A stretch of DNA of 61,677 nucleotides from assembly GCA_949298575.1 (NCBI GenBank), contig CASFXH010000012.1, positions 1-61,677 of the forward strand, in the 5' to 3' direction. The notes below the pieces were generated by a model, which did not search any database, was not told the origin of the DNA, and saw only the letters and a program-made list of their open reading frames with translations. The DNA is from an uncultured Parabacteroides sp. Lineage in GTDB: Bacteria; Bacteroidota; Bacteroidia; Bacteroidales; Tannerellaceae. A program made the translations under genes and the position numbers. Position 1 is the first letter of the stretch. Every line of letters starts with the position of its first letter. Of this stretch, positions 52,715 through 61,677 are shown piece after piece.

Positions 52715-55342
52715 TTACGCGAGTCCCGCGGCATGCAAGATTTGATCGACCGCCGCGTCCAATCCATCCGCGTTCTTGCCTCCTGCTGTCGCGAAATGCG
52801 GTTGACCGCCACCACCGCCTTGGATCAGCTTGGCGGCGTCTTTCACCAGTTTCCCGGCGTTCAAGCCTTCCGCTACCAGCGGGTCGCTGAGGGATATCAT
52901 TAACGCGCATTTCTCGCCATCCTTGATCGCGCCCACGAAGAAGACCTTCTCGCCCGCCGGCATCTCGCCCTTGAGTTGGAAAGCCAAGTCCTTGATGGTC
53001 TCAATTTGAGCCTTACCCTTGAAGATAACCAATTTGACGCCATTCCGGACGATCGCCCCGGCGATCAGTTTCTTCTTCAATTCTTGCGCACGTTCATGGA
53101 TGTATTCATTGACTTGCTTCTTCAGCTCCGCGTTCTCCTCGATTGATTTGCGGATCGTTTGCTCCAGGTTGGGCACGTTGTTGAACATCGCCCGCAATTC
53201 ACGGAGCGTGTCTTGCAACCGGAACGTGTACATCTCGGCTGCCGACGCGGTGATCGCCTCGATCCGGCGCACGCCAGCCGCCACGGAACCTTCTGAGACG
53301 ATCCGTAAAGAGCCGATCATTCCCGTCGCGGGGATATGCGTACCACCACAAAGCTCGACCGATGAGCCGTATTTCACGACACGAACCTCATCGCCATATT
53401 TCTCGCCGAACAGGGCCATCGCTCCCAACTCTTTCGCTTGGGCGATCGGCATGTTACGGTATTCTTCCAGCGGGTAGTTCGCCCGGATCTTTTTACCGAC
53501 CAGGATCTCGACCTTGCGGATCTCTTTTTCTGATACTTTCTGGTAATGCGAGAAGTCGAAGCGCAAGGCGTCTGGCGAGACATAAGAACCTTTTTGCTCT
53601 ACATGAGTACCTAAGACCTCACGCAAAGCCTCATGTAGGAGGTGGGTCGCCGAGTGGTTGCACTCGCAGGCGATCCGGCGTTCGCCATTGATCTTGGCCG
53701 TGAAGGAAGCCGTTACGTCTTGAGGCATTTTCTCGACAATATGCACGGGTAAGTTGTTCTCTCGTTTCGTGTCGACCACTTCGATCTGTTCCTCGCCGTT
53801 GATCAGCCATCCCGTGTCGCCTACTTGTCCACCCATCTCTGCGTAGAATGGGGTCTTGTCGAGCACGATTTGATAGAAAGTCTTGTTCTTTAACTTGATC
53901 TGGCGATAGCGCAAGATTTCCGCGTCACATTCAAAGAAATCATAGCCGACGAACTCGCTCTCGCCATCTTTCAGCGTGATCCAATCGCCCGTCTCGACAG
54001 CCGCCGCGTTGCGTGCCCGTTCTTTTTGTTTTTGCATTTCCGCGTTGAACGCGTCGATGTCGGCGTCCATGCCATTCTCCCGGAGGATCAATTCCGTCAA
54101 GTCCAATGGGAAACCATAGGTATCATAAAGAGTGAAGGCGTCGCTTCCGCTGAGTTGGGTCTTGCCAGCCGCTTTCGCTTCTTCCATCTTTTTGTCGAGC
54201 AAACGGATACCTGTTTCCAATGTCCGCAAGAAAGCTTCTTCCTCTTCCTTGATGACTCGTTCGATCAAGGTCTGCTGGGCGCTCAGCTCCGGATAAGCGT
54301 CGCCCATCGTGTCGATGAGAGTGGGCAATAATTTATAAAGGAAAGCGGCTTTCCGGTCGAGGAACGTATAACCGTAGCGAACCGCCCGGCGCAAGATCCG
54401 TCGGATCACGTAGCCCGCTTTCGCGTTGGAAGGCAATTGCCCGTCGGTAATGGCGAAAGCGATCGTGCGGATATGGTCCGCGATCACACGCATCGCCACG
54501 TCGCGTTGGGGATTTTCGCCATAAGTGTAACCTGTCATGTGGGCGATCGTCTTGATGATCGGTTGGAAAACATCGGTATCGTAATTGGAGGTCTTCCCTT
54601 GCAGCGCCATGCACAAACGCTCGAATCCCATGCCGGTGTCGATGACCCGTGCGGGTAGCGGTTCCAGCGAGCCATCCGCTTTCCGGTTGTATTGCATGAA
54701 GACCAGGTTCCAGATTTCAATCACTAATGGATGATCCTTGTTTACCATTCGCTCGCCCGGGATGGCGGCCCGCTCCTCCGCGGAACGCAGGTCGATATGG
54801 ATCTCCGAGCAAGGCCCGCAAGGCCCCGTGTCGCCCATTTCCCAGAAATTATCGTGTTTGTTTCCGTTGATGATGTGGTTCTCGGGCAAGAATTGGCTCC
54901 AATAACCCGCCGCCTCGTCGTCACGACTTAAGCCTTCGGCGGGACTGCCTTCGAAAACGGTCGCGTAAAGCCGATCCGGATCCAGTTTGAGGACATCTAC
55001 GAGGTATTCCCATGCCCATGAGATGGCCTCTTTCTTGAAATAGTCGCCAAACGACCAGTTGCCGAGCATCTCGAACATCGTATGGTGGTAAGTGTCATGC
55101 CCGACTTCTTCCAAGTCGTTATGCTTACCGCTCACGCGGAGGCACTTTTGCGAATCCGCTACTCGAGGGTATTTGCGGGGGACGTTACCCAAAATGATGT
55201 CTTTAAACTGGTTCATCCCCGCGTTCGTGAACATCAACGTAGGGTCGCCCTTGATGACCATCGGCGCGGAAGGTACGATCTGATGTCCTTTCGAGGCGAA
55301 GAATGCCTTAAAGGACTCACGGATTTCTTTTGCTGTCAACAT
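52715..55342 (-). CDS. alaS: Alanine--tRNA ligase
   Basis: An 875-residue class II synthetase. Order: catalytic core ([39 protein letters not shown]), tRNA-recognition helices, the editing domain with zinc ligands in [15 protein letters not shown] and [13 protein letters not shown], and the C-Ala domain ending with the Gly-rich [14 protein letters not shown]. The start at 55342 ([11 protein letters not shown]) is chosen; the frame to 55390 would run into the -7 element. It is co-directional with aroB. Confidence 0.97.
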   Translation of the reverse strand: MLTAKEIRESFKAFFASKGHQIVPSAPMVIKGDPTLMFTNAGMNQFKDIILGNVPRKYPRVADSQKCLRVSGKHNDLEEVGHDTYHHTMFEMLGNWSFGDYFKKEAISWAWEYLVDVLKLDPDRLYATVFEGSPAEGLSRDDEAAGYWSQFLPENHIINGNKHDNFWEMGDTGPCGPCSEIHIDLRSAEERAAIPGERMVNKDHPLVIEIWNLVFMQYNRKADGSLEPLPARVIDTGMGFERLCMALQGKTSNYDTDVFQPIIKTIAHMTGYTYGENPQRDVAMRVIADHIRTIAFAITDGQLPSNAKAGYVIRRILRRAVRYGYTFLDRKAAFLYKLLPTLIDTMGDAYPELSAQQTLIERVIKEEEEAFLRTLETGIRLLDKKMEEAKAAGKTQLSGSDAFTLYDTYGFPLDLTELILRENGMDADIDAFNAEMQKQKERARNAAAVETGDWITLKDGESEFVGYDFFECDAEILRYRQIKLKNKTFYQIVLDKTPFYAEMGGQVGDTGWLINGEEQIEVVDTKRENNLPVHIVEKMPQDVTASFTAKINGERRIACECNHSATHLLHEALREVLGTHVEQKGSYVSPDALRFDFSHYQKVSEKEIRKVEILVGKKIRANYPLEEYRNMPIAQAKELGAMALFGEKYGDEVRVVKYGSSVELCGGTHIPATGMIGSLRIVSEGSVAAGVRRIEAITASAAEMYTFRLQDTLRELRAMFNNVPNLEQTIRKSIEENAELKKQVNEYIHERAQELKKKLIAGAIVRNGVKLVIFKGKAQIETIKDLAFQLKGEMPAGEKVFFVGAIKDGEKCALMISLSDPLVAEGLNAGKLVKDAAKLIQGGGGGQPHFATAGGKNADGLDAAVDQILHAAGLA

Positions 55343-55387
55343 GTGTGTATCTTTATAGTTCTCGTTAATATTCTGAAAAACAATTTG

Positions 55388-55395
55388 CAAAAGTA
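55388..55395 (-). promoter_or_regulatory. -7 promoter element for alaS
   Basis: Minus-strand TACTTTTG, 45 bp before the ATG at 55342. It is divergent from the promoter at 55407-55414, with only 11 bp between them. Confidence 0.55.
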
Positions 55396-55406
55396 CTGCA
55401 AATTAT

Positions 55407-55414
55407 TATTTTCG
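55407..55414 (+). promoter_or_regulatory. -7-like element for the M23 peptidase gene
   Basis: TATTTTCG, 26 bp before the ATG at 55441. Confidence 0.45.
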
Positions 55415-55440
55415 CGATCATCTACCAACAAAAAAATCAG

Positions 55441-56424
55441 ATGGGACTGTTTAAATCTCGCAAAACATACTATTTATACAACCCGAACACGCTGAGCTAC
55501 GAGCGGGTTTATCCTTCGACGAAAGACCGTGTCTTCGCCGTCTTGCGGCATTTGAGTACGGGCGTCATCTTCGTGGTCGTGACGCTGGTCGTTATTTTTT
55601 ACTTCTTCGACTCGCCTGGAGAATCGCGCCTTAGGAAAGAAAACCGTTTGCTCCAAACCCAATACGAGGTGCTTTCCTTACGCTTGAATGAGGCGCTCGA
55701 AGTCTTGGACGACATTCAGCAACGCGACGAGACGTTGTACCGCACGATCTTCCAAGCGGAATCCATCCCCGAGTCGGTCCGGAAATCGGGCTTTGGCGGC
55801 GCGAACCGCTACGAGCACCTGATGAGTTTGTCGAACGCCGACTTGGTGGTCTCCACGACGAAGAAGATGGATATGTTGCGCAAGCAACTCTATATTGAAT
55901 CCAATTCGCTTGACGAGCTCATCTCCTTGGGCAAGAACCAGGAGGAGCGAAGCAAGTGCATCCCCGCCATCCAGCCGATCGCGAACAAGGACCTTCGCCG
56001 CACGGCCTCGGGCTACGGGATGCGCATCGACCCGATCTACCGCACGCCCCGCTTCCATTCCGGCATGGACTTTTCCGCCAAAATCGGGACGGAGATTTAC
56101 GCCACGGGCAATGGGACCGTCAAGTTCGCGGCTTGGAAGCAAGGCTATGGCAAATGTCTCATCATCGACCATGGCTATGGCTACCAGACGCTTTATGGGC
56201 ACATGGACAAGTTCAAGGTGCGCGTGGGGCAGAAAGTGACACGCGGGCAAGTCATCGGCGAGGTCGGCAACACGGGCAAATCCACCGGGCCGCACTTGCA
56301 TTATGAAGTCCTCGTCCGCGGCAAGCACGACAACCCGTCCAAATATTATTTCATGGACCTGACGCCTGAGGAGTATGACCAGATGATACAAATCGCCGAC
56401 AACCACGGGCAGGTGATGGATTAA
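55441..56424 (+). CDS. M23 family peptidoglycan endopeptidase, membrane-anchored
   Basis: A 327-residue protein with one N-terminal membrane helix (HLSTGVIFVVVTLVVIFYFF, about 36-55), a coiled-coil stretch (60-100) and a complete LytM/M23 domain (190-290). Zinc ligands are present: FHSGMDF (HxxxD) and GPHLHYEV (HxH), together with DHGYGYQTLYGHM. It should cut peptidoglycan cross-links, in contrast to the inactive EnvC-like domain at 12.9-14.2 kb. The merR gene follows 17 bp later. Confidence 0.93.
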   Translation: MGLFKSRKTYYLYNPNTLSYERVYPSTKDRVFAVLRHLSTGVIFVVVTLVVIFYFFDSPGESRLRKENRLLQTQYEVLSLRLNEALEVLDDIQQRDETLYRTIFQAESIPESVRKSGFGGANRYEHLMSLSNADLVVSTTKKMDMLRKQLYIESNSLDELISLGKNQEERSKCIPAIQPIANKDLRRTASGYGMRIDPIYRTPRFHSGMDFSAKIGTEIYATGNGTVKFAAWKQGYGKCLIIDHGYGYQTLYGHMDKFKVRVGQKVTRGQVIGEVGNTGKSTGPHLHYEVLVRGKHDNPSKYYFMDLTPEEYDQMIQIADNHGQVMD

Positions 56425-56441
56425 CCTTACAATGCGAAACG

Positions 56442-56789
56442 ATGGCTCTGAAAAAAGACAAGAACCTGAAACTCTATTATTCCATCAGCGAGGTGGCGCA
56501 GATGTTCGACATCAACGAGTCTACCCTTCGCTTTTGGGAAAAAGAGTTTGACATCATCCATCCCCGCAAGACCGACAAGGGCACCCGTTATTATAAGCGA
56601 GAGGATATCGACGCCGTCCGCTTGGTCTATCACCTCGTCAAGGAGCGTGGATTGACGCTGGCGGGCGCCCGGCAAAAGCTGAAAAACAACAGGGAAATGA
56701 CCGTTCGCCAGGAAGATATCGTCAACCGCCTCAAGCAGATCAAGGAAGAGCTCCTTGAGATGAAAAAAGCCTTCGACGCCTTTTCTTAG
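56442..56789 (+). CDS. MerR family transcriptional regulator
   Basis: A 115-residue protein with a MerR-type winged helix: LYYSISEVAQMFDINESTLRFWEKEFDIIHPRKTDKGTRYYKREDIDAVRLVYHLVKERGLTLAGARQKL. The C-terminal helix is a short dimerisation coiled coil (NRLKQIKEELLEMKKAFDAF). It has no effector domain. This short MerR beside an M23 peptidase gene is common in Bacteroidetes. The target genes are unknown. Confidence 0.92.
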   Translation: MALKKDKNLKLYYSISEVAQMFDINESTLRFWEKEFDIIHPRKTDKGTRYYKREDIDAVRLVYHLVKERGLTLAGARQKLKNNREMTVRQEDIVNRLKQIKEELLEMKKAFDAFS

Positions 56790-56795
56790 CGTTTT

Positions 56796-56827
56796 TTTGT
56801 CTAACTCAAAACAAAACCGTACCTTCG
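56796..56827 (+). promoter_or_regulatory. Promoter (-33 and -7) for the DUF3127 gene
   Basis: TTTG (56796-56799), 20 bp, then TACCTTCG (56820-56827). This is the best-spaced promoter in the window for the Bacteroidetes primary sigma factor. It lies 30 bp before the ATG at 56858. Confidence 0.65.
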
Positions 56828-56857
56828 CTCACTATTATTAACATAACATATTATCTC

Positions 56858-57226
56858 ATGGAAATTAGCGGAAAAATCATCCAAGTGCTGCCCGAGGTTG
56901 GTGGCATAAGCAAAGCTGGAAACGAATGGAAAAAGCAGGAGTACATCCTGGAGACACACGACCAATACCCGCGGAAAGTTTGTTTCCAGATCTTTGGCGC
57001 GGACAAGATCGCGCAGGCGGCTATCAAGGAAGGCGAGGAGCTGACCGTCTCTTTCGATATCGACAGCCGGGAATACCAAGGCCGTTGGTTCACGAATATC
57101 AACGCGTGGAAAGTGGAGCGACCCATCGCCGCGCCGGCGCCGGCCAGCAACCCCGTTCCCGCGAGCGCCCCGACAGTCGACCCGGGATTCAGCTCCAACG
57201 ATCCGGTGGACGACCTGCCCTTCTGA
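56858..57226 (+). CDS. DUF3127 protein (OB-fold-like, possible ssDNA-binding)
   Basis: A 122-residue protein. The first 90 residues match DUF3127 (ISGKIIQVLPEVGGISKAGNEWKKQEYILETHDQYPRKVCFQIFG... LTVSFDIDSREYQGRWFTNINAWKVE). The Pro/Ala-rich linker and the acidic tip DDLPF closely resemble the C-terminal tail of SSB proteins. A role in DNA replication or repair is suggested by that tail but not shown. It has its own well-spaced promoter. Array F follows 98 bp downstream. Confidence 0.85.
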   Translation: MEISGKIIQVLPEVGGISKAGNEWKKQEYILETHDQYPRKVCFQIFGADKIAQAAIKEGEELTVSFDIDSREYQGRWFTNINAWKVERPIAAPAPASNPVPASAPTVDPGFSSNDPVDDLPF

Positions 57227-57323
57227 TACGGACAAGATTTTTTGATGAAAGCGGTTCTCCCAAGCGCGGGGGAGCCGCTTTTTTACGTGCGCGGCGATGC
57301 CTTTTGGCTGTTAAAATGAATAC

Positions 57324-57577
57324 ATGCGCGTGAAATGTTCGTTCTCGCGTCGCGAATCGAACGCGCACGCGTGAAATGTTCGTTCTCGCGTCGCGGATCG
57401 AACGCGCACGCGTGAAATGTTCGTTCTTGCGTCGCGGATCGAACGCGCACGCGTGAAATGTTCGTTCTCGCGTCGCGGATCGAACGCACACGCGTGAAAT
57501 GTTCGTTCTCGCGTCACGGATCGAACGCGCACGCGTGAAATGTTCGTTCTCGCGTCGCGGATCGAACATACGCACGC
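57324..57577. repeat. Tandem array F, 41-bp unit, about 6 copies
   Basis: The anchor TGAAAT recurs at 57331, 57372, 57413, 57454, 57495 and 57536, an exact 41-bp period. Each unit contains GTTCG and CGAAC arms enclosing a GC-rich centre with TCGCG. The array lies in the 484-bp gap between DUF3127 and hisS, 98 bp after the former's stop. Open frames within it on both strands are repeat artefacts. The remaining gap holds a weak hairpin after DUF3127 (57253-57285) and the hisS promoter. Confidence 0.96.
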
Positions 57578-57666
57578 GCGGCGTTCGTTTTGACTTGGCG
57601 GATGTCCATTTCACGCGCGCGGCGGCGTTTCGCGGAAGCCCTTTTCGCCAATCTAAAAAAAAACCT

Positions 57667-57674
57667 TACCTTCG
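57667..57674 (+). promoter_or_regulatory. -7 promoter element for hisS
   Basis: TACCTTCG, 36 bp before the ATG at 57711. A TTTC lies 20 bp upstream (57643-57646), one base from the -33 TTTG. Confidence 0.55.
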
Positions 57675-57710
57675 CACGCCAAATACATATATATAATAAA
57701 TGTAAGGAAT

Positions 57711-59069
57711 ATGCAGAAACCATCTATCCCCAAAGGAACCCGCGACTTCTCGCCGGAAGAAATGGCCAAGCGCAATTATATCTTCGACACGATCCGGGAA
57801 GTCTATCACCTTTACGGTTATCAACAAATCGAGACGCCGGCGATGGAGAACCTCTCCACCCTCATGGGCAAGTACGGCGAGGAAGGCGACAAGCTGTTGT
57901 TCAAGATCTTGAACTCGGGCGATTGCTTCGCGGGCATCTCGCCCGACGAGCTGACGGAGATGAGTCCCACCAAATTCGCGGCCAAGGCGTGCGAGAAGGG
58001 TTTGCGCTACGACCTGACAGTGCCCTTCGCCCGCTACGTGACGCAACACCGGGGCGACCTCTTTTTCCCCTTCAAGCGTTACCAGATCCAACCCGTCTGG
58101 CGGGCCGACCGTCCGCAGAAAGGTCGCTATCGCGAGTTCTATCAATGCGATGCCGATGTCGTCGGGTCGGATTCGTTGCTCAACGAGGTGGAGTTGGTGC
58201 AGATCATGGACGAGGTGTTCCGCCGTTTCGGCATCCGGGTTTGTATCAAGATGAATAACCGGAAAATCCTTACGGGCATCGCCGAAATCATCGGGGCGGC
58301 CGACAAGATTGTCGACATCACGGTCGCGATCGACAAGCTGGATAAGATCGGCCTCGACAACGTGAACGCCGAGCTTCGCGAGCGGGGCTTGTCCGACGAG
58401 GCGATCGAGCGGCTGCGCCCGGTCATCCTGTTGGGAGGCACGAACCGCGAGAAAATCTCGGCCTTGAAAGAAATCTTGTCCGCTTCGGAAGTCGGCCTGA
58501 AAGGTATCGAGGAGTTGGAGTTTATCCTCGACAAGGTGGAACCCTTGGCCTTGCGGGCGAACTTGGAGCTCGACCTGACGCTGGCCCGCGGCTTGAATTA
58601 TTATACGGGCGCCATCTTCGAGGTGAAAGCGCTCGACGTGCAGATCGGAAGCATCACGGGCGGCGGGCGCTACGACAACCTGACCGGAGTCTTTGGCCTG
58701 CAAGGGGTCTCGGGCGTCGGGATCTCTTTCGGCGCGGACCGCATTTATGACGTGCTCAACCAATTGGACCTTTATCCCCAAGAAGCGTCGCGGACGACCC
58801 AGCTGTTGTTCGTCAACTTCGGCTCCGCCGAGACGGACTATTTGCTCCCGATCATCGCCCAAATCCGCGCCGCGGGTATCCGGACTGAACTTTTCCCGGA
58901 AAGCGGCAAACTGAAGAAGCAAATGAGTTACGCCAACGTGAAGCGCGTTCCGTATGTCGCCCTCGTCGGCGCGACCGAGATGGAAGCGGGCCTGATCAAC
59001 CTGAAAGAGATGAGCACGGGCGAGCAAACGCAAGTGAGCGTCGACGAGCTTATCGCCCGCTTGCGCTAA
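57711..59069 (+). CDS. hisS: Histidine--tRNA ligase
   Basis: A 452-residue class II synthetase. Motif 1 is in [20 protein letters not shown], motif 2 is [23 protein letters not shown], the histidine-specific segment is [13 protein letters not shown] and motif 3 is GGGRYDNL...[11 protein letters not shown]. The anticodon-binding domain covers about 355-452. Length is at the upper normal range. Transcribed alone from the promoter at 57667. Confidence 0.96.
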   Translation: MQKPSIPKGTRDFSPEEMAKRNYIFDTIREVYHLYGYQQIETPAMENLSTLMGKYGEEGDKLLFKILNSGDCFAGISPDELTEMSPTKFAAKACEKGLRYDLTVPFARYVTQHRGDLFFPFKRYQIQPVWRADRPQKGRYREFYQCDADVVGSDSLLNEVELVQIMDEVFRRFGIRVCIKMNNRKILTGIAEIIGAADKIVDITVAIDKLDKIGLDNVNAELRERGLSDEAIERLRPVILLGGTNREKISALKEILSASEVGLKGIEELEFILDKVEPLALRANLELDLTLARGLNYYTGAIFEVKALDVQIGSITGGGRYDNLTGVFGLQGVSGVGISFGADRIYDVLNQLDLYPQEASRTTQLLFVNFGSAETDYLLPIIAQIRAAGIRTELFPESGKLKKQMSYANVKRVPYVALVGATEMEAGLINLKEMSTGEQTQVSVDELIARLR

Positions 59070-59171
59070 ACGGCAGGGCTGGCAGAGGCGGGCTGACAAG
59101 CTGTCGCGTTTCGCCCCCGGCACCCGCGCGAGGAAGTGAAATATTGGCAGGGCATGAAGCGCGATACCTAT

Positions 59172-59188
59172 TTGGCACGTTATTCGTT
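59172..59188 (+). promoter_or_regulatory. Sigma-54-like motif upstream of groES
   Basis: TTGGCACG (59172-59179), a 4-bp spacer TTAT, then TCGTT (59184-59188). The -24 half matches the sigma-54 consensus in full. The -12 half (TTGCW) is met at three of five positions and lacks the GC. Start would fall near 59199, about 60 bp before the groES ATG. No CIRCE element (TTAGCACTC repeat) is visible. The rest of the 188-bp gap has no gene. Confidence 0.35.
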
Positions 59189-59257
59189 ATGGAATAAGCG
59201 TGAATCTTCAAAAGAAGGTTCGGAAAACAGAATTATTAACATTAAAATTATAAGATC

Positions 59258-59527
59258 ATGAACATTAAACCATTGGCGGACCGGGTATTGATCAAGCCGG
59301 CCGCGGCGGAGGAAAAGACACTTGGCGGAATCATCATTCCGGATTCAGCGAAAGAGAAACCATTAAAGGGTGAGGTCATCGCTGTAGGTCATGGGACAAA
59401 AGACGAAGAGATGGTTCTGAAAGTAGGCGATCAAGTACTTTACGGCAAATACGCGGGTACGGAAATCGAATTTGAAGGCGAGAAATATTTGATCATGCGT
59501 CAATCGGACGTTCTCGCGATTATCTAA
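59258..59527 (+). CDS. groES: Co-chaperonin GroES
   Basis: An 89-residue GroES, the heptameric lid of the GroEL folding chamber. Standard features: [34 protein letters not shown] (the mobile loop is within LGGIIIP) and [33 protein letters not shown]. It is 36 bp upstream of groEL and co-transcribed. Confidence 0.97.
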   Translation: MNIKPLADRVLIKPAAAEEKTLGGIIIPDSAKEKPLKGEVIAVGHGTKDEEMVLKVGDQVLYGKYAGTEIEFEGEKYLIMRQSDVLAII

Positions 59528-59536
59528 ATCAAATAA

Positions 59537-61201
<1,665 letters not shown>

Positions 61202-61233
61202 TCCGATCCTGATCTCATATTAATAAATAGAAA

Positions 61234-61270
61234 GGCCGACTGCCAATTAAAGGTAGCCGGTCTTTTTTTT
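61234..61270 (+). terminator. Rho-independent terminator of groES-groEL
   Basis: GGCCGACTGCC (61234-61244) pairs with GGTAGCCGGTC (61252-61262; two G-U pairs and one mismatch) around a 7-nt loop, followed by eight T (61263-61270). It lies 32 bp after the groEL stop and ends right before the intron. Confidence 0.88.
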
Positions 61271-61271
61271 A

Positions 61272-61677
61272 GTTCGCCCAGCACGAACATTCTCTAATCG
61301 GTGCAAGTCCGTAACACGCCCGATAGCGGGAAGAGTATAGCCCAAGGCAAGGGTGTCCATCGTGAGGTGGAATCTGAAGGAAGCCGGCGGCAAACATCTG
61401 GCCTGACGAACAGAAACTTGATATAAGGCTGGTGGGCATGGATGAGATTACTAAACAAGTCAAAGTCCGATAGCTATACGGAAATGCCCTGAGTAAATCA
61501 AGCGGGTATAAGATGGAAAGAGGATGTCCTTAACTGGGGAGGTCTCATGGACGTGCGGAGGATGAATTTCCGAAGCATGGAGTAAAGCTTGCCATGAGAA
61601 GTCAGCCGAGGTCATAGTACCCGAGTTTTTTTTCTACTCAATTCGGGGAAGGACTGAACCATTAGTCAATTGAGCAG
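61272..61677 (+). mobile_element. Group II intron, 5' ribozyme portion, cut by the window end
   Basis: From about 61272 (GTTCGCCCAGCACGAAC) the sequence matches, as I recall it, the non-coding leader of bacterial group II introns that carry an LtrA-type reverse transcriptase. Recognisable conserved blocks include CAAGGGTGTCC, GGAATCTGAAGGAAGC, CGGCAAAC, GATATAAGGCTGG, GAGTAAATCAAGC, GGGGAGGTCTCATGG, and GAGAAGTCAGCCGAGGTCATAG. The last 100 bases lead into where the maturase ORF would start, past the window end. The first base is uncertain; the 5' end is normally GTGYG, here GTTCG. Its place right after a terminator T-run suggests the class C type. Confidence 0.88.

Noticed and set aside
57189-57614. 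Arg-rich repeat ORFs in both directions
   Set aside because: Produced by array F. The 41-bp period cycles through frames, giving 41-residue repeats without family likeness.
59070-59257. CIRCE/HrcA site before groES
   Set aside because: No TTAGCACTC-type inverted repeat is present in the gap.

Overview
The window reads as a chromosomal segment of a moderately GC-rich member of the Bacteroidales, most likely from the Porphyromonas/Tannerella/Parabacteroides side of the order. Evidence seen: a complete type IX secretion core operon (porP-K-L-M-N), DUF4271, DUF2723, DUF4292, DUF3127, DUF2795 and DUF4097 genes, a TonB receptor, an ECF sigma/anti-sigma pair, and many promoters with the Bacteroidetes -7 element, here TA(C/T)CTT(T/C)G. 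The species cannot be named from the sequence alone. Most genes are core housekeeping genes; nothing looks like a prophage or genomic island.

Layout. 1-2.3 kb: a tandem array, a 6-bladed propeller lipoprotein, a GH16 glycanase and tRNA-Gln. 2.4-8.4 kb (minus): tyrS, then tatD-yidD-rnpA-hemD-DUF4271, then lpdA with a PH-domain gene. 8.5-12.8 kb: a 22-bp palindromic array, a CE4 polysaccharide deacetylase and a DUF2723 membrane protein. 12.9-17.2 kb: dut-TPR-DUF4292-envC. 17.3-22.5 kb: ispG, a 41-bp array, and the tight cluster rpoN-PAP2-gcvH-purE. 22.7-29.1 kb: tcdA-lolD-NSS transporter-HhH protein (plus), converging on an M16 peptidase and a CPA1 antiporter. 29.2-34.4 kb: a transglutaminase-like lipoprotein, a 42-bp array, a small AraC-type regulator, a methyltransferase, a cobalamin adenosyltransferase and DUF2795. 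34.5-40.7 kb: the T9SS operon. 41-45.8 kb (minus): nikR with a TonB receptor, and sufS-vanZ-rnhB. 45.9-50.7 kb: a GH13 amylase, ECF sigma/anti-sigma/DUF4097, and an AlkD-like repair protein. 50.8-55.3 kb: a 23-bp array, a Cys-rich small protein, tRNA-Pro, aroB and alaS. 55.4-61.2 kb (plus): an M23 peptidase, merR, DUF3127, a 41-bp array, hisS and groES-groEL. The window ends inside the 5' ribozyme part of a group II intron that starts directly after the groEL terminator.

The most unusual signal is a set of six intergenic tandem arrays (1-136, 8535-8790, 19198-19406, 31998-32195, 50837-50963, 57324-57577). Their unit sequences are unrelated, but their periods are only 22-23 or 41-42 bp, close to two or four helical turns. 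Every unit carries an inverted repeat (only about 4 bp in the 42-bp array), and every array lies just downstream of a stop codon, between two genes facing the same way. This looks like one recurring process or function. Other points of note are a NikR-family regulator that has lost three of four nickel ligands and sits next to a TonB receptor, a 16-bp-arm hairpin between lpdA and DUF4271, a sigma-54-like motif before groES, and a PAP2-like protein with an altered active-site motif.
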